The notes: a model not told the origin generated them from the sequence alone. A DNA stretch of 64,000 nt from Anaerotignum faecicola (GCA_024460105.1 JANFXS010000003.1:372001-436000); one strand, 5' to 3'; shown: positions 34,420 to 43,818, numbered from the stretch's first letter. Translations and numbers: made by a program.

Positions 34420-35112
34420 TCAGTCAAATTTCTTTAAGGCATTGTTGGCCGCATTTTGTTCCGCTTCTTTTTTGCTCCTGCCCTTTCCCGTTCCAAGCGT
34501 TTTTCCACAGTGCGAAACCTGGGCTGTAAACTCCTTAACATGATCCGGACCGTTTTCGCCGACAATAGAATAAACAAGCGGTTCTTTACTTTCTTTCTGT
34601 AAAATTTCCTGAAGCTTTGTTTTATAATCGGCATCCCTAAAACTGTCTTTCAGTTCTTCAATTACGCCGCCCATTAAGTTAAGCACATATTTTTCGGCTT
34701 CATCTATGCCGCTGTCTAAGCATACCGCCCCAATAACCGCTTCAAAAGCGTCGGCAAGTATAGACGCGCGTTCCCTTCCGCCCGTTAGTTCTTCTCCTTT
34801 TCCAAGTAAAAGAAGTTTACCAAATCCTATTTCCTTTGCCTTTTTTGCAAGCGAGCCTTCGCATACTACGCTTGCCCTTAATTTTGAAAGTTCGCCTTCC
34901 GGCATATTAGGAAACCTTTTGTATATATATTTGCTGATTATAAATTCCAGCGCCGCATCGCCGAGAAATTCCAAGCGTTCATTATACTCAAGCCTTCCGA
35001 GCCTATGCTCGTTGGAATATGAACTATGTGTAAAAGCCAGCATAAGAAGGTTTTGATTTTTAAATCCGTAATTAATCCTTTTTTGAAATTCCTGTAACTG
35101 TGTACTATTCAT
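34420..35112 (-). CDS. rnc: Ribonuclease III
   Basis: A 230-aa endonuclease that cuts double-stranded RNA in rRNA maturation and mRNA decay. The N-terminal domain has the signature ERLEFLGDAALEFII with the metal-binding Glu and Asp, and DAFEAVIGAVCLDSG. The C-terminal double-stranded-RNA-binding domain (about 160-230) ends with GKGRSKKEAEQNAANNALK. The start ATG 35112 lies 4 nt past the acpP stop, with translation probably coupled. Length is normal. Confidence 0.95.
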   Translation of the reverse strand: MNSTQLQEFQKRINYGFKNQNLLMLAFTHSSYSNEHRLGRLEYNERLEFLGDAALEFIISKYIYKRFPNMPEGELSKLRASVVCEGSLAKKAKEIGFGKLLLLGKGEELTGGRERASILADAFEAVIGAVCLDSGIDEAEKYVLNLMGGVIEELKDSFRDADYKTKLQEILQKESKEPLVYSIVGENGPDHVKEFTAQVSHCGKTLGTGKGRSKKEAEQNAANNALKKFD

Positions 35113-35116
35113 CGCA

Positions 35117-35344
35117 TTATTCCACAATGTTTTTAACATACTCTACAGCGTCGCCTACAGATTTAATCTTCTCCACGTCTTCATTATCAAATTCAATATT
35201 AAATTCCTCTTCCAAAGCAGAAATAATCTGGAACAAATCCAACGAGTCGGCTCCCAAATCAGCAAAAACCGTTTCCTCATTAATTTCAGACTCCGATATA
35301 CCAAGCTGTTCCGCAATGATTGCTATAACCTGTGACTTATCCAT
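35117..35344 (-). CDS. acpP: Acyl carrier protein
   Basis: A 75-aa acidic helical protein. The serine that receives 4'-phosphopantetheine is in [10 protein letters not shown] (DSL motif). It carries growing acyl chains in fatty-acid synthesis. It lies between plsX and rnc in the usual Firmicutes order. GGAGG precedes ATG 35344. Confidence 0.97.
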   Translation of the reverse strand: MDKSQVIAIIAEQLGISESEINEETVFADLGADSLDLFQIISALEEEFNIEFDNEDVEKIKSVGDAVEYVKNIVE

Positions 35345-35388
35345 ATTTTAACTACCTCCAAAAAATTTTAATATTTTTATACAATACA

Positions 35389-36378
35389 TTATAGCTTTTC
35401 TTCTATTTTTAATACAATATCATTTTCAACAAAAATTTCGCATTGTTTTATTGCATTTTTTATCCCTTTTGCCTTTGAACTGCCATGAGCTTTAACAACA
35501 AGAGATTTGAGGCCCAAAAACGGGGCTCCGCCAACTTCTTCGGAATCAAAACGCTTTTTAATATTCCTGAAAGGCGTTTTAAGCGCCATGGCCGCAAACT
35601 TATAAGCCCCCGCCGTAATTTCGCTTTTAATAATGCCTAAAAGTGCAAGGCTTAACCCCTCTGAAAGTTTAAGTATAGTGTTGCCGACAAAACCGTCGCA
35701 TACGACAACATCGGCGCCGCCAAAAGGTATTTCCCTTGCCTCAATATTACCTGTAAAGTTTATATTTTCGGTTTCCTCCAAAATTTCATATGTTTCCTTA
35801 ACTAGAGCGTTTCCCTTTTCTTTTTCCGCCCCTATATTTGCAACGGCAATACGGGGATTTTTAACTCCCATAACATTTTCAACATAAACCGACGCCATTT
35901 TTGCAAACTGCACAAGGTAATTAGGCTTGCAGTCAACATTTGCGCCGCTGTCAAGAAGGAACGTAAAACCGTTTGCCGTAGGGAGACACGTTCCGAGAGC
36001 CGGCCTTTCTATACCTTTAATACGCCCTATTATAACGGTTGCTCCTGTTAAAAGAGCTCCTGTGCTTCCGGCCGATACAAATGCGGCGGCCTGCCCGTTT
36101 TTAATAAGGTTAAGGCCGACTACCATTGACGAATCCTTCTTTTTCCTGATTGCGCTTGTCGGAACTTCGTCTGTTGAAATAACCTCTGAGGCGTTAACAA
36201 CTTCAACCTTGTTTTTATCATATTTATATTTAGCAAGTTCTTCGTTTATAGTCTTTTCTATGCCGACAAGAACAATATTAGAACCAAACTCGTTAACAGC
36301 CTCCACAGCGCCCTTTACAATTTCAAACGGCGCATTGTCACCGCCCATTGCATCAACCGCAATTTTAACATTTTCCAT
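35389..36378 (-). CDS. plsX: Phosphate acyltransferase PlsX
   Basis: A 329-aa cytoplasmic enzyme that converts acyl-ACP to acyl-phosphate, the first step of phospholipid synthesis by the PlsX/PlsY route. Signatures seen: KIAVDAMGGDNAP at the N-terminus, GSTGALLTGA and CDGFVGNTILK. It is between rpmF and acpP. A hairpin lies between it and rpmF, so it may have a separate promoter. AGGAGG precedes ATG 36378. PlsC, the next acyltransferase, is encoded at 1.4-2.1 kb. Confidence 0.95.
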   Translation of the reverse strand: MENVKIAVDAMGGDNAPFEIVKGAVEAVNEFGSNIVLVGIEKTINEELAKYKYDKNKVEVVNASEVISTDEVPTSAIRKKKDSSMVVGLNLIKNGQAAAFVSAGSTGALLTGATVIIGRIKGIERPALGTCLPTANGFTFLLDSGANVDCKPNYLVQFAKMASVYVENVMGVKNPRIAVANIGAEKEKGNALVKETYEILEETENINFTGNIEAREIPFGGADVVVCDGFVGNTILKLSEGLSLALLGIIKSEITAGAYKFAAMALKTPFRNIKKRFDSEEVGGAPFLGLKSLVVKAHGSSKAKGIKNAIKQCEIFVENDIVLKIEEKL

Positions 36379-36431
36379 AAACGAATACCTCCTAAATGCA
36401 AAATATTGTATTAATATAGATATATAGCAGA

Positions 36432-36457
36432 AAAGACAGCAGTCAAATGCTGTCTTT
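36432..36457 (-). terminator. Hairpin after rpmF
   Basis: AAAGACAGCA pairs with TGCTGTCTTT around a 6-nt loop. On the minus strand it is followed by TCTGC, so the T-run is short; partial read-through into plsX is possible. Confidence 0.55.
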
Positions 36458-36473
36458 CCATAAAAAATATAAA

Positions 36474-36653
36474 TTATTCAACGTCTAAAACTACTTTTTT
36501 GTTATATGAACCACAAGCCTTGCAAACTTTGTGTGGCATCATTAACTCGCCGCATTTGCTGCATGCAACTAATGTTGGAGTTGCAATTTTCCAGCTCTGG
36601 GCTTTCCTTTTATCCCTTTTAGACTTTGATACTCTGCCTTTTGGTACAGCCAT
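36474..36653 (-). CDS. rpmF: Ribosomal protein L32
   Basis: A 59-aa basic protein of the large ribosomal subunit. It starts MAVPKGRVSKSKRDKRK and carries the zinc cysteines CSKCGELMMPHKVCKACG, so it is the zinc-binding form. The ORF is short but complete, with AGGAGG before ATG 36653. It starts 2 nt past the yceD stop. Confidence 0.96.
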   Translation of the reverse strand: MAVPKGRVSKSKRDKRKAQSWKIATPTLVACSKCGELMMPHKVCKACGSYNKKVVLDVE

Positions 36654-36655
36654 TT

Positions 36656-37159
36656 CTACACCTCCTCATCCAATTTGAAAAGAGAACGTAAACTTTCAAA
36701 TCTAGGGTCTATATAGTCGGTTCTGCATTCGCAGACGCCGTCGTTCAAATCCTTGCCGCAAATCGGGCAAAGGCCTTTGCAGTCCTCACTGCACACAACC
36801 TTCATCGGGAGGCTGGTTAAAATGCCGCGGCTGACTACATCTTCCAAATCAATAATGTCGCCCGAAAAAGTTTCTGCCTCTTTTTCTTTACCTGTATTAG
36901 AAAAATTTTCGTTAATCTTGAAATCAAGCTTAAAGCTGACCGGTTTAAGGCATCTGTCGCAAGCGGATTCAACCTCTGCTGAACCGTCGGCCAAAACATT
37001 AAAAACGCCGTCAAGATTAGTAACCGTTCCTTCAACCTTTACAGGCGACAGAAACTTATTAATTCCGCGGAAGCTATTTGTATTCAAAATATTTTTTTCA
37101 ATATTAAAGCACAGGCTTGCGCCGTTTTGTTTTAATATTTCCGAAATATTAATTACCAT
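36656..37159 (-). CDS. yceD: YceD/DUF177 protein, 23S rRNA accumulation factor
   Basis: A 167-aa protein of the DUF177 family, which is always found beside rpmF and is needed for normal 23S rRNA levels. It holds the motif ESACDRCLKPV and a C-terminal zinc-like knuckle (CSEDCKGLCPICGKDLNDGVCEC). Two nucleotides separate its stop from rpmF, as is usual. A good promoter is upstream. Confidence 0.9.
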   Translation of the reverse strand: MVINISEILKQNGASLCFNIEKNILNTNSFRGINKFLSPVKVEGTVTNLDGVFNVLADGSAEVESACDRCLKPVSFKLDFKINENFSNTGKEKEAETFSGDIIDLEDVVSRGILTSLPMKVVCSEDCKGLCPICGKDLNDGVCECRTDYIDPRFESLRSLFKLDEEV

Positions 37160-37188
37160 TTAATCACTCCCACAGTCATACCTATAGT

Positions 37189-37217
37189 ATTATACATATA
37201 TCAAGTAAATTCGTCAA
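37189..37217 (-). promoter_or_regulatory. Sigma-A promoter of yceD-rpmF
   Basis: On the minus strand TTGACG and TATAAT are separated by 17 nt, about 30 nt before ATG 37159. Confidence 0.75.
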
Positions 37218-37241
37218 CTATTTCTTTATCGAAACCTTAAA

Positions 37242-38435
37242 TTATTTACATACAAGATCCCTTGTATCTCTTGCAATAACAAGTTCTTCATTAGTAGGAA
37301 TAACAAAAACAGGAACCCTTGACTGTTTTGTCGTGATTTCGATAGCTTCTCCCCTGAGGCTGTTTTTATAGCTGTCAAGCGTAATTCCGAGATACCTGAG
37401 GTAATCGCAGATTATCTGGCGTGTCGCGCCGCTGTTTTCACCAAGGCCCGCCGTAAATACAATAGCGTCAACGCCTTTCATAACGGCAACATATTCGCCG
37501 ATTGTTTTTGCAACCCTGTAAGCAAATGTGTCAAGTGCAGTAGCAGCCCTTGCATTACCGCTGCTTTCAGCTTCCTCTATGTCCCTGAAATCGCTTGAAA
37601 CGCCTGAAATACCGAGCACGCCGCTTTCTTTGTTAAGTATCCTGTCCATTTCGGAAGGCGAGAGGTTTTCTTTCTGCATTAAGTAAAGCACAGCGGCAGG
37701 GTCAACGCTTCCGCTTCTTGTACCCATTGCAATACCGTCAAGCGGCGTAAATCCCATTGAAGTGTCAACCGAAACGCCGTTTCTTACGGCACAGATTGAA
37801 CCGCCGTTTCCAAGGTGGCATGTAATAATCTTAAGTTCTTCAATAGGAATATTCATCATCTTAGCACATTCCTGTGAAACAAACTTGTGGCTCGTTCCAT
37901 GGAAACCATATTTCCTGATTTTATATTTTTCATAGTATTTATAAGGTATAGCATAAAGGTATGCTTTTTCAGGCATCGTCTGGTGGAAAGCAGTGTCGAA
38001 AACGCCGACCTGAGGAACTCCCGGCATAAGCTTCTCACATGCCGCAATGCCTATAAGGTTGGCAGGGTTATGGAGAGGCGCAAGATCCGAGCATATTTCA
38101 AGCGCTTTTTTAACCTCATCGTTTATAATAACAGAATTTGCGAAATATTCGCCGCCATGCACCACACGGTGTCCTATTGCGTTAATCTCGCTTACAGTCT
38201 TTATAACGCCATGGTCGGGATCTAAAAGCGCGTCGATTACGGCCTGAACTGCCACAGTGTGGTCGGCAAGAGGCTCGTCAGATACAAATTTATCTTTTCC
38301 CGGAACTTCATGTTTAAGTCTGCCGTCAATTCCAATCCTTTCGCAAAGACCTTTTGCAAGCACTTTTTCCGTATCGCCGTCAATAAGCTGGTATTTTAAT
38401 GATGAACTCCCACAGTTTAATACTAATATATTCAT
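37242..38435 (-). CDS. ackA: Acetate kinase
   Basis: A 397-aa enzyme that transfers phosphate from acetyl-phosphate to ADP, yielding acetate and ATP. Signatures: [45 protein letters not shown] and GTRSGSVDP. It follows pta by 35 nt. Together they give acetate plus ATP from acetyl-CoA in fermentation. GGGGAG precedes ATG 38435. I see no clear terminator past it. Confidence 0.97.
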   Translation of the reverse strand: MNILVLNCGSSSLKYQLIDGDTEKVLAKGLCERIGIDGRLKHEVPGKDKFVSDEPLADHTVAVQAVIDALLDPDHGVIKTVSEINAIGHRVVHGGEYFANSVIINDEVKKALEICSDLAPLHNPANLIGIAACEKLMPGVPQVGVFDTAFHQTMPEKAYLYAIPYKYYEKYKIRKYGFHGTSHKFVSQECAKMMNIPIEELKIITCHLGNGGSICAVRNGVSVDTSMGFTPLDGIAMGTRSGSVDPAAVLYLMQKENLSPSEMDRILNKESGVLGISGVSSDFRDIEEAESSGNARAATALDTFAYRVAKTIGEYVAVMKGVDAIVFTAGLGENSGATRQIICDYLRYLGITLDSYKNSLRGEAIEITTKQSRVPVFVIPTNEELVIARDTRDLVCK

Positions 38436-38470
38436 TTATTATTCTCCCCTTCTATCTCAAAAAATACTTA

Positions 38471-39466
38471 TTATTTACTAATCTGCGCCTGTACGGCTGT
38501 CATTGCGACAACAGCTACAATATCCTCAGCCGAGCATCCTCTCGAAAGGTCGTTAACCGGCTTTGCGATTCCCTGAAGAACAGGTCCGTAAGCTTCCGCT
38601 CCTGCAAATCTTTGTACAAGTTTATAGCCGATATTGCCCGCGTCAATGTCAGGGAATATAAGGCAGTTTGCTTTTCCTGCAACCGGGCTTCCCGGAGCTT
38701 TCTGAGCGCCGACTTTTTCCACAATAGCGCTGTCAAGCTGAAGTTCCCCGTCAAGTTTAATTTCAGGAGCTTTTTCTTTTGCAATTTTTGTTGCTTCAAC
38801 TACTTTATCAACATCCGGATGTTTTGCGCTTCCTTTTGAAGAATGGCTTAACATTGCAACCCTCGGTTCTCCTCCTACAAACGCTTCATAGCTCTTTGCG
38901 GAATCAACCGCTATACATGCAAGTTCAGCCGGGTTTGGATTCTGGTTCAAAGCGCAGTCGGCAAAAAGAAGTACGCCGTCGTCGCCGTATGTTGTATCTT
39001 TGCACACCATAATAAAGAATGAAGATACAAGCTCTGTTCCCGGTTTTGTTTTAAGTATCTGGAGCGCCGGCCTTAAAGTATCGGCAGTTGAATGAACGGC
39101 GCCCGACACCATGCCGTCTGCAACGCCCATTTTTACAAGCATAACGCCAAATGCCATAGGATCCATAAGCGTTTTAAGCGCCTGTTCAGGAGTTACGCCT
39201 TTGCTTTTTCTTATCTCGCAAAATTCCGAAACAAATTCGTCCATCCTGTCATAGTTTTCAGGATCTATAAATATCGCCTTTTCAATATCAAGGCCGCCTG
39301 CTTTTTCAATAATTTCATCTTTCTTTCCTATAAGCACGATGTTTGCAAGGCCTTCTTCCAAAACAGCCGCAGCCGCTTTTATATTCCTTTCTTCATAGGA
39401 CTCCGGCAGAACGATTGTCTGAAGTTCTTTTTTAGCCTTTTCTTTCATTTGTTTTAAAAAATCCAT
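38471..39466 (-). CDS. pta: Phosphate acetyltransferase
   Basis: A 331-aa enzyme converting acetyl-CoA and phosphate to acetyl-phosphate. It is the short, single-domain form without the N-terminal P-loop part. Signatures: IVLPESYEERNIKAA, ADGMVSGAVHSTADTLRPALQ (read in parts) and NCLIFPDIDAGNIGYK. First gene of pta-ackA. AGGAGG precedes ATG 39466. Confidence 0.96.
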   Translation of the reverse strand: MDFLKQMKEKAKKELQTIVLPESYEERNIKAAAAVLEEGLANIVLIGKKDEIIEKAGGLDIEKAIFIDPENYDRMDEFVSEFCEIRKSKGVTPEQALKTLMDPMAFGVMLVKMGVADGMVSGAVHSTADTLRPALQILKTKPGTELVSSFFIMVCKDTTYGDDGVLLFADCALNQNPNPAELACIAVDSAKSYEAFVGGEPRVAMLSHSSKGSAKHPDVDKVVEATKIAKEKAPEIKLDGELQLDSAIVEKVGAQKAPGSPVAGKANCLIFPDIDAGNIGYKLVQRFAGAEAYGPVLQGIAKPVNDLSRGCSAEDIVAVVAMTAVQAQISK

Positions 39467-39552
39467 TTTAAAACCTCCTAAAATTTTATTAATATTTGAT
39501 GTACATAAACTGATATATACCTTAATGTATTAAAAATAAAACACTATTTCTA

Positions 39553-39581
39553 ATTATATACAATCGACGTTTTTTGTACAA
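39553..39581 (-). promoter_or_regulatory. Sigma-A promoter of pta-ackA
   Basis: On the minus strand TTGTAC and TATAAT are 17 nt apart; the leader to ATG 39466 is about 80 nt. Confidence 0.65.
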
Positions 39582-39620
39582 TACTTTTACAAAATTTTTA
39601 TGTTTATTTTTCCTTTTTGC

Positions 39621-39629
39621 TGATATAAT
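39621..39629 (+). promoter_or_regulatory. Extended -10 promoter of tmcAL
   Basis: TGATATAAT is an extended -10 box; no good -35 is seen. It lies 32 nt before ATG 39661, divergent from the pta promoter. Confidence 0.5.
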
Positions 39630-39660
39630 TATTCTGAATAAATGCACACAGGAGGAAAAA

Positions 39661-40884
39661 ATGAAAATTTCCGGAATAATATCCGAATACAACCCGTTTC
39701 ACAACGGCCATAAATACCACATAGAAAAAACAAAAGAACTTGCCGGCACTGACGATATTGTTGTGGTTATGAGCGGAAATTTTGTACAGCGCGGAGAACC
39801 TTCCATAGCCGACAAATGGCTTCGCGCAAAATGGGCTCTTTTAAACGGAGCCGGCCTTGTTATAGAACTTCCGACCATATTTTCAACGGCGACAGCGGAA
39901 ACATTTGCCTATGCGTCCGTTAGGCTTCTTAACGATACGGGTATCATTAAATATATATCGTTCGGAAGCGAAAGCGGCAACATTTCCGACATAAAAAAGG
40001 CGGCTTCCATACTTACTAATGAAACCGGCGCATTTTCTGAAAATATAAAAAAACATCTTTTGAAAGGTCTTTCTTTTGCTTCGGCAAGGCAGGCCGCTAT
40101 GGAAGAAACATACGGAAACGATTTTTCATTCATGGCGTATCCCAACAATATACTTGCCGTAGAATATCTAAAAGCGATAAATAAGCTCAACTCCCCTATC
40201 CTGCCGCTAACCGTGAGCCGTTTGGGCGAAGGGTACAATTCTTTGAATATTGCCGAAAACGCTTCCGCAACTGCAATAAGGAAAGCCATTTCAGAAGGAA
40301 AATTCAAAACAATATCGTCGTCGATCCCAGAAAACGTATATGAAACCCTTTCCCAATGTATATCAAATGGATCCGCACCTATATACTTCAACAATTTTTT
40401 TCAAAGCCTTTTATATATTTTGAGAACGTCTGCTCCTGAAAAGCTTTCCAAAATTTCGGGCATAACGGAAGGCCTTGAAAACAGGATTATAAAAGCTTTT
40501 GAACTAAGCGGCAGTATAGAGGAAGCGTCTGCATTAATCAAATCAAAAAGATATGCCCAAACCTCCATACAAAGGGCGCTTCTCCACATACTGCTTAATA
40601 TAAACGAAGACGACGTCAATTTTTATAAAAAAGGGGTTCATTCCCCGTATATACGGATACTGGGCTTTAGAAAAGACAAAGCTTACATCCTTAAACATAT
40701 TACGGAAAATTCTAAAGTTCCCGTTATAATAAATATTAAAAAATCCGAAAAACATCTCGGCCCGGACGCCCTCAGGCTTCTAAACGCCGAGCGAATATTT
40801 ACGGATATATACTCTATGGCCGCACCCAACAGCCGTATGAGAAATATCGGCCTTGAATACACAAAACCCATAGTAATTGTTTAA
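39661..40884 (+). CDS. tmcAL: tRNA-Met cytidine acetate ligase TmcAL (YlbM)
   Basis: A 407-aa nucleotidyltransferase-fold enzyme that acetylates C34 of elongator tRNA-Met using acetate and ATP. Signatures: GIISEYNPFHNGHKYHIE (HxGH motif) and VMSGNFVQRGEPS. AGGAGG fits ATG 39661 though the frame is open further up. Its substrate acetate is made by the divergent pta-ackA genes, which may be coincidence. ylbJ follows 49 nt downstream. Confidence 0.9.
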   Translation: MKISGIISEYNPFHNGHKYHIEKTKELAGTDDIVVVMSGNFVQRGEPSIADKWLRAKWALLNGAGLVIELPTIFSTATAETFAYASVRLLNDTGIIKYISFGSESGNISDIKKAASILTNETGAFSENIKKHLLKGLSFASARQAAMEETYGNDFSFMAYPNNILAVEYLKAINKLNSPILPLTVSRLGEGYNSLNIAENASATAIRKAISEGKFKTISSSIPENVYETLSQCISNGSAPIYFNNFFQSLLYILRTSAPEKLSKISGITEGLENRIIKAFELSGSIEEASALIKSKRYAQTSIQRALLHILLNINEDDVNFYKKGVHSPYIRILGFRKDKAYILKHITENSKVPVIINIKKSEKHLGPDALRLLNAERIFTDIYSMAAPNSRMRNIGLEYTKPIVIV

Positions 40885-40933
40885 CGGCGGTTAAGCATAT
40901 ACTGTTTTAAACAAACTATGGCGGTGTAATCCA

Positions 40934-41878
40934 TTGGCTTTAAGAAAAACATTTTTATCAATAATCATATTAATATCATTTGCATTTTTTGCACTGTATC
41001 CGTCTGTTTTGATTTCATCCGTATCAAACAGTCTTATACTTTGGTATAAAGGCGTTTTTCCAACGCTGTTCCCGTTTGCCATGGGCATCTCAATGCTCGG
41101 CGAAACGGGATTTGCCGAATATTTAGGCAAAAAGCTCGATTTTTTGGTGCGCGTTATTTTCAAGGTAAATGGATGCGGCGCTTTTCCGCTTATCATGGGG
41201 CTCTTGGCCGGGTATCCCACTGGTGCTAAAATTACGGCTGATTTATACGCCAAAAAATTAATTACAAAGGAAGAGGCACAATGTATAATGTCGTTTTGCA
41301 ATAACCCCGGACCTATATTTATAACGGCGACAGTAGGAGTTTCTTTAATGGGAAGCCGCCGCACAGGGTATATAATGCTGTTTTCAACTGTTTTGTCGAG
41401 CATAATAACAGGAATTATATTTTCGCATATATACCCCCATAAAATATCAAATACAGCTTTTATGAACAAGCCGCGCCAAAGTTCTGCAAAATCAATCGGA
41501 ACCGTTATAAGCGACAGCATATATACCGCCGCCCATATTCTTATACTTATAGGCGGATACATAATACTTTTCGGCATTATAAATTCCATACTTAAAGAAA
41601 CCGGATTTCTCACGCCGTTCGGCCGTAATATATCCCTTATAATATCCGGGCTTTTGGAAATGACAAACGGAATTAACGCCGTATGCCTTACAGACATGTA
41701 TACATACGAAAAAGCAATTTTATCAACTTTTTTCCTAAGTTTCGGCGGACTTGCAATACAGCTTCAAATTGCCGGATTCACAGGAGAAATACCTATAAAC
41801 AAAACGCTTTTTATATTGTCTCAAATTTTTAAAGCATTTACAGCCGCAATTATAATGGCAGTCGTAATATTTTTTTAG
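40934..41878 (+). CDS. ylbJ: Sporulation integral membrane protein YlbJ
   Basis: A 314-aa membrane protein of the YlbJ/nucleoside-recognition family, needed for spore formation and made under SigE in Bacillus. Seen: WYKGVFPTLFPFAMG, LMGLLAGYPTGAKI and FCNNPGPIFITATVG. About eight hydrophobic segments. The start is TTG 40934 with GGCGGTG upstream. In Bacillus, ylbJ lies near coaD and rsmD as here, with a shared gene neighbourhood. A 268-aa frame on the other strand is a shadow. Confidence 0.87.
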   Translation: MALRKTFLSIIILISFAFFALYPSVLISSVSNSLILWYKGVFPTLFPFAMGISMLGETGFAEYLGKKLDFLVRVIFKVNGCGAFPLIMGLLAGYPTGAKITADLYAKKLITKEEAQCIMSFCNNPGPIFITATVGVSLMGSRRTGYIMLFSTVLSSIITGIIFSHIYPHKISNTAFMNKPRQSSAKSIGTVISDSIYTAAHILILIGGYIILFGIINSILKETGFLTPFGRNISLIISGLLEMTNGINAVCLTDMYTYEKAILSTFFLSFGGLAIQLQIAGFTGEIPINKTLFILSQIFKAFTAAIIMAVVIFF

Positions 41879-41887
41879 CCTATTCTC

Positions 41888-42164
41888 AGCTTCAGCTTAC
41901 AAGAACACACAAGGTTTTAACTGGCGTCAGCGGCGTAATATCTGGGTTAAAGCCGCTTGCCGTAGGAGCTGCGGCGCCAGCGCGCCTTTATCTTGCTCTT
42001 ACGACGCTGACATTCGTTAAAACTTTCCGAACTCACAAGAGGAAAATTTTTTGCGGTTCAAGGCGCATACGTTCCGGCTCCGCGGACCCTACGGCAAACG
42101 CATGCAGAACGGAAATGCGTAAAATTTTTTCTTGCATGGTGTGTATGCCCTGTAAACCGAAGCT
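41888..42164. repeat. Dispersed repeat, copy A, with an internal 110-bp core
   Basis: A 277-bp non-coding repeat related to the one at 60074-60336. Outer ends are inverted (TTCAGCTTACA and TGTAAACCGAAGCT). A core at 41914-42023 is bounded by inverted ends GTTTTAAC. Its short arm is to the left and its long arm (with AAAATTTT twice) to the right. It fills the spacer between ylbJ and the coiled-coil gene. GC content is higher than in the flanks. Confidence 0.75.
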
Positions 42165-42221
42165 AAACCATGTCTTAAAATTATATAATTTCTAATATAA
42201 ATAAACATAAAAAGGCAAAAT

Positions 42222-42257
42222 AAAAAGGCAGATAGATTAAATCCCTATCGCCTTTTT
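42222..42257 (-). terminator. Terminator of the coiled-coil protein gene
   Basis: GGCAGATAG (42227-42235) pairs with CTATCGCC (42245-42252), with one bulge. On the minus strand TTTTTATTTTGCC follows. Confidence 0.75.
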
Positions 42258-42260
42258 ATC

Positions 42261-42770
42261 CTATTTTTTATTAATACCCCTTAATTCCTGTCTGTTTTCA
42301 TATATAACTTCCATGCTTTGTCCGAAAAATTCGTCAAGCTTAATGCTTTCCTCCCTCATGCGTTCGCGCATTTCACGGAGCTTCTCGTTTGCGGCCGCAA
42401 GTATTTCATCGGCGTATTCCGTTGCCCCAATGCGCATTTCCTTCGCCTGTTTTTTTGCGTTTTCTACTATTTCCGTACTTTGGGCATAAGCCGCTTTTGT
42501 TATTTCATGCTCATCTATAAGACGGCGCATTTTATCTTCCGCCTCTTTCGCAATTCCCTCGGCTTCCTTCTGCGCCTCAATTATAATCTTATTTCTCTCC
42601 TGAACTATAATCTTACTCTGTTTAATATCATTAGGAAGGCAGTCCCTCAGCTCTGAAACAATATCGTATAATTCTTCTTTATCAACGGCAACCTTATTAG
42701 AAAAAGGCACACCCCTGCTGTTGTCAAGTATGTCTTCCAATTCTTCCAACAATCTCATCACGGCATCCAT
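42261..42770 (-). CDS. Coiled-coil protein, ATP-synthase-b/DivIVA-like
   Basis: A 169-aa protein that is almost wholly a charged helix with heptads (KEAEDKMRRLIDEHEI, NAKKQAKEMRIGATEYADEIL). It has no membrane segment. This type is found beside coaD in Clostridia and is named as ATPase or DivIVA-like protein; function is unknown. The frame is open to 42815, but GAGGGA is placed for ATG 42770, 10 nt past the coaD stop, so it is in one operon with recG, rsmD and coaD. Confidence 0.75.
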   Translation of the reverse strand: MDAVMRLLEELEDILDNSRGVPFSNKVAVDKEELYDIVSELRDCLPNDIKQSKIIVQERNKIIIEAQKEAEGIAKEAEDKMRRLIDEHEITKAAYAQSTEIVENAKKQAKEMRIGATEYADEILAAANEKLREMRERMREESIKLDEFFGQSMEVIYENRQELRGINKK

Positions 42771-42780
42771 ATGTATTCCC

Positions 42781-43263
42781 TCATTTCCTGTATTTTTCAA
42801 GAACAATTTTTTCAATTTCCGGCGGTACCATTCCTTTTATATTCCCGCCAAACATAGCGACTTCCTTAACTGTACTCGAACTTAAATAAAGGTAATTGAC
42901 ACTTGTAGAAATAAAAAACGTTTCAATATCGTTATGGAGACTTCTGTTTATAAGGGCCATCTGAAATTCATTTTCAAAATCAGTAACCGCCCTAAGCCCC
43001 CTGATAACAACTTTCGCGTCAATTTTTTCAGCAAAATCAACTAAAAGCCCTTTAAAAGAAGCAACTTCAACATTTTCAAGTTCCCCAGTAACAAGCTTTA
43101 AATGCTCAATACGTTCGTCAACCGTAAAAAGGGAATTTTTTTTATTCGGATTTTCCAAAATGCCTACAACAAGGCAGTCCACAAGTTTTGACGCCCTTGT
43201 GATAATATCTAAATGCCCATTTGTAACAGGGTCAAAACTCCCCGGATAAATAGCCTTTAACAT
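42781..43263 (-). CDS. coaD: Phosphopantetheine adenylyltransferase
   Basis: A 160-aa enzyme for the fourth step of coenzyme A synthesis. Seen: [16 protein letters not shown] at the N-terminus (the nucleotidyl-transfer TNGH motif) and [19 protein letters not shown] at the C-terminus. It starts 3 nt past the rsmD stop. Confidence 0.97.
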   Translation of the reverse strand: MLKAIYPGSFDPVTNGHLDIITRASKLVDCLVVGILENPNKKNSLFTVDERIEHLKLVTGELENVEVASFKGLLVDFAEKIDAKVVIRGLRAVTDFENEFQMALINRSLHNDIETFFISTSVNYLYLSSSTVKEVAMFGGNIKGMVPPEIEKIVLEKYRK

Positions 43264-43266
43264 CTT

Positions 43267-43818
43267 TTAATCCTCCAATGTCAAAAAAGACATAATAGTC
43301 GTTTTAAAGTTCTTTGTTCTGTATACCTTTAAACCGGCAACTTCAGGAATTTCATCTTTTGCAGAATGTTCCGCTATTATAATACCGTTTTCATTTAAAA
43401 GCGAAAGCGAAACAATCTCCTTAAATACCGCGCCGTATATCCCCGCTGCATAAGGCGGGTCCATAAAAATAATATCGAATTTTAAACTTTTTGAAGCCAT
43501 ATCCTTCAAAGCGGCAAAAACATCTGTTTTATAAACAACAGCCAAATCCTTAAGTTTCGTATGCCTTAAATTCGCCTCGATAACATCATACGGCTTGCTT
43601 GCGCTGTCTACAAAATATGCGGACTGCGCCCCCCGGCTTAACGCCTCAATCCCTATAGCTCCGGAGCCGCTGAATAAATCGAGGAAAACAGAACCGTAAA
43701 TTTCCTGTGAAATTATATTAAAAAGGGTTTCTTTAATCCTGTCGGTTGTGGGCCTTGTTTCAAGCCCTTCGGGGGCGGCAAGCTTATGACCTTTCGCCCT
43801 GCCTGAAATAACTCGCAT
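43267..43818 (-). CDS. rsmD: 16S rRNA (guanine-966-N2)-methyltransferase
   Basis: A 183-aa SAM-dependent methyltransferase. Seen: RVISGRAKGHKL, RPTTDRIKETLFNII, the SAM loop LDLFSGSGAIGIEALSRG and the catalytic DPPY in IIFMDPPYAAG. A TTG extends the frame by four codons, but GGAGGGC fits ATG 43818. It lies directly before coaD, as in many Firmicutes. Confidence 0.95.
   Translation of the reverse strand: MRVISGRAKGHKLAAPEGLETRPTTDRIKETLFNIISQEIYGSVFLDLFSGSGAIGIEALSRGAQSAYFVDSASKPYDVIEANLRHTKLKDLAVVYKTDVFAALKDMASKSLKFDIIFMDPPYAAGIYGAVFKEIVSLSLLNENGIIIAEHSAKDEIPEVAGLKVYRTKNFKTTIMSFLTLED

Noticed and set aside
40891-41697. 268-aa frame on the minus strand
   Set aside because: Fully antisense to ylbJ, which has clear family motifs; no ribosome site or recognisable domain.
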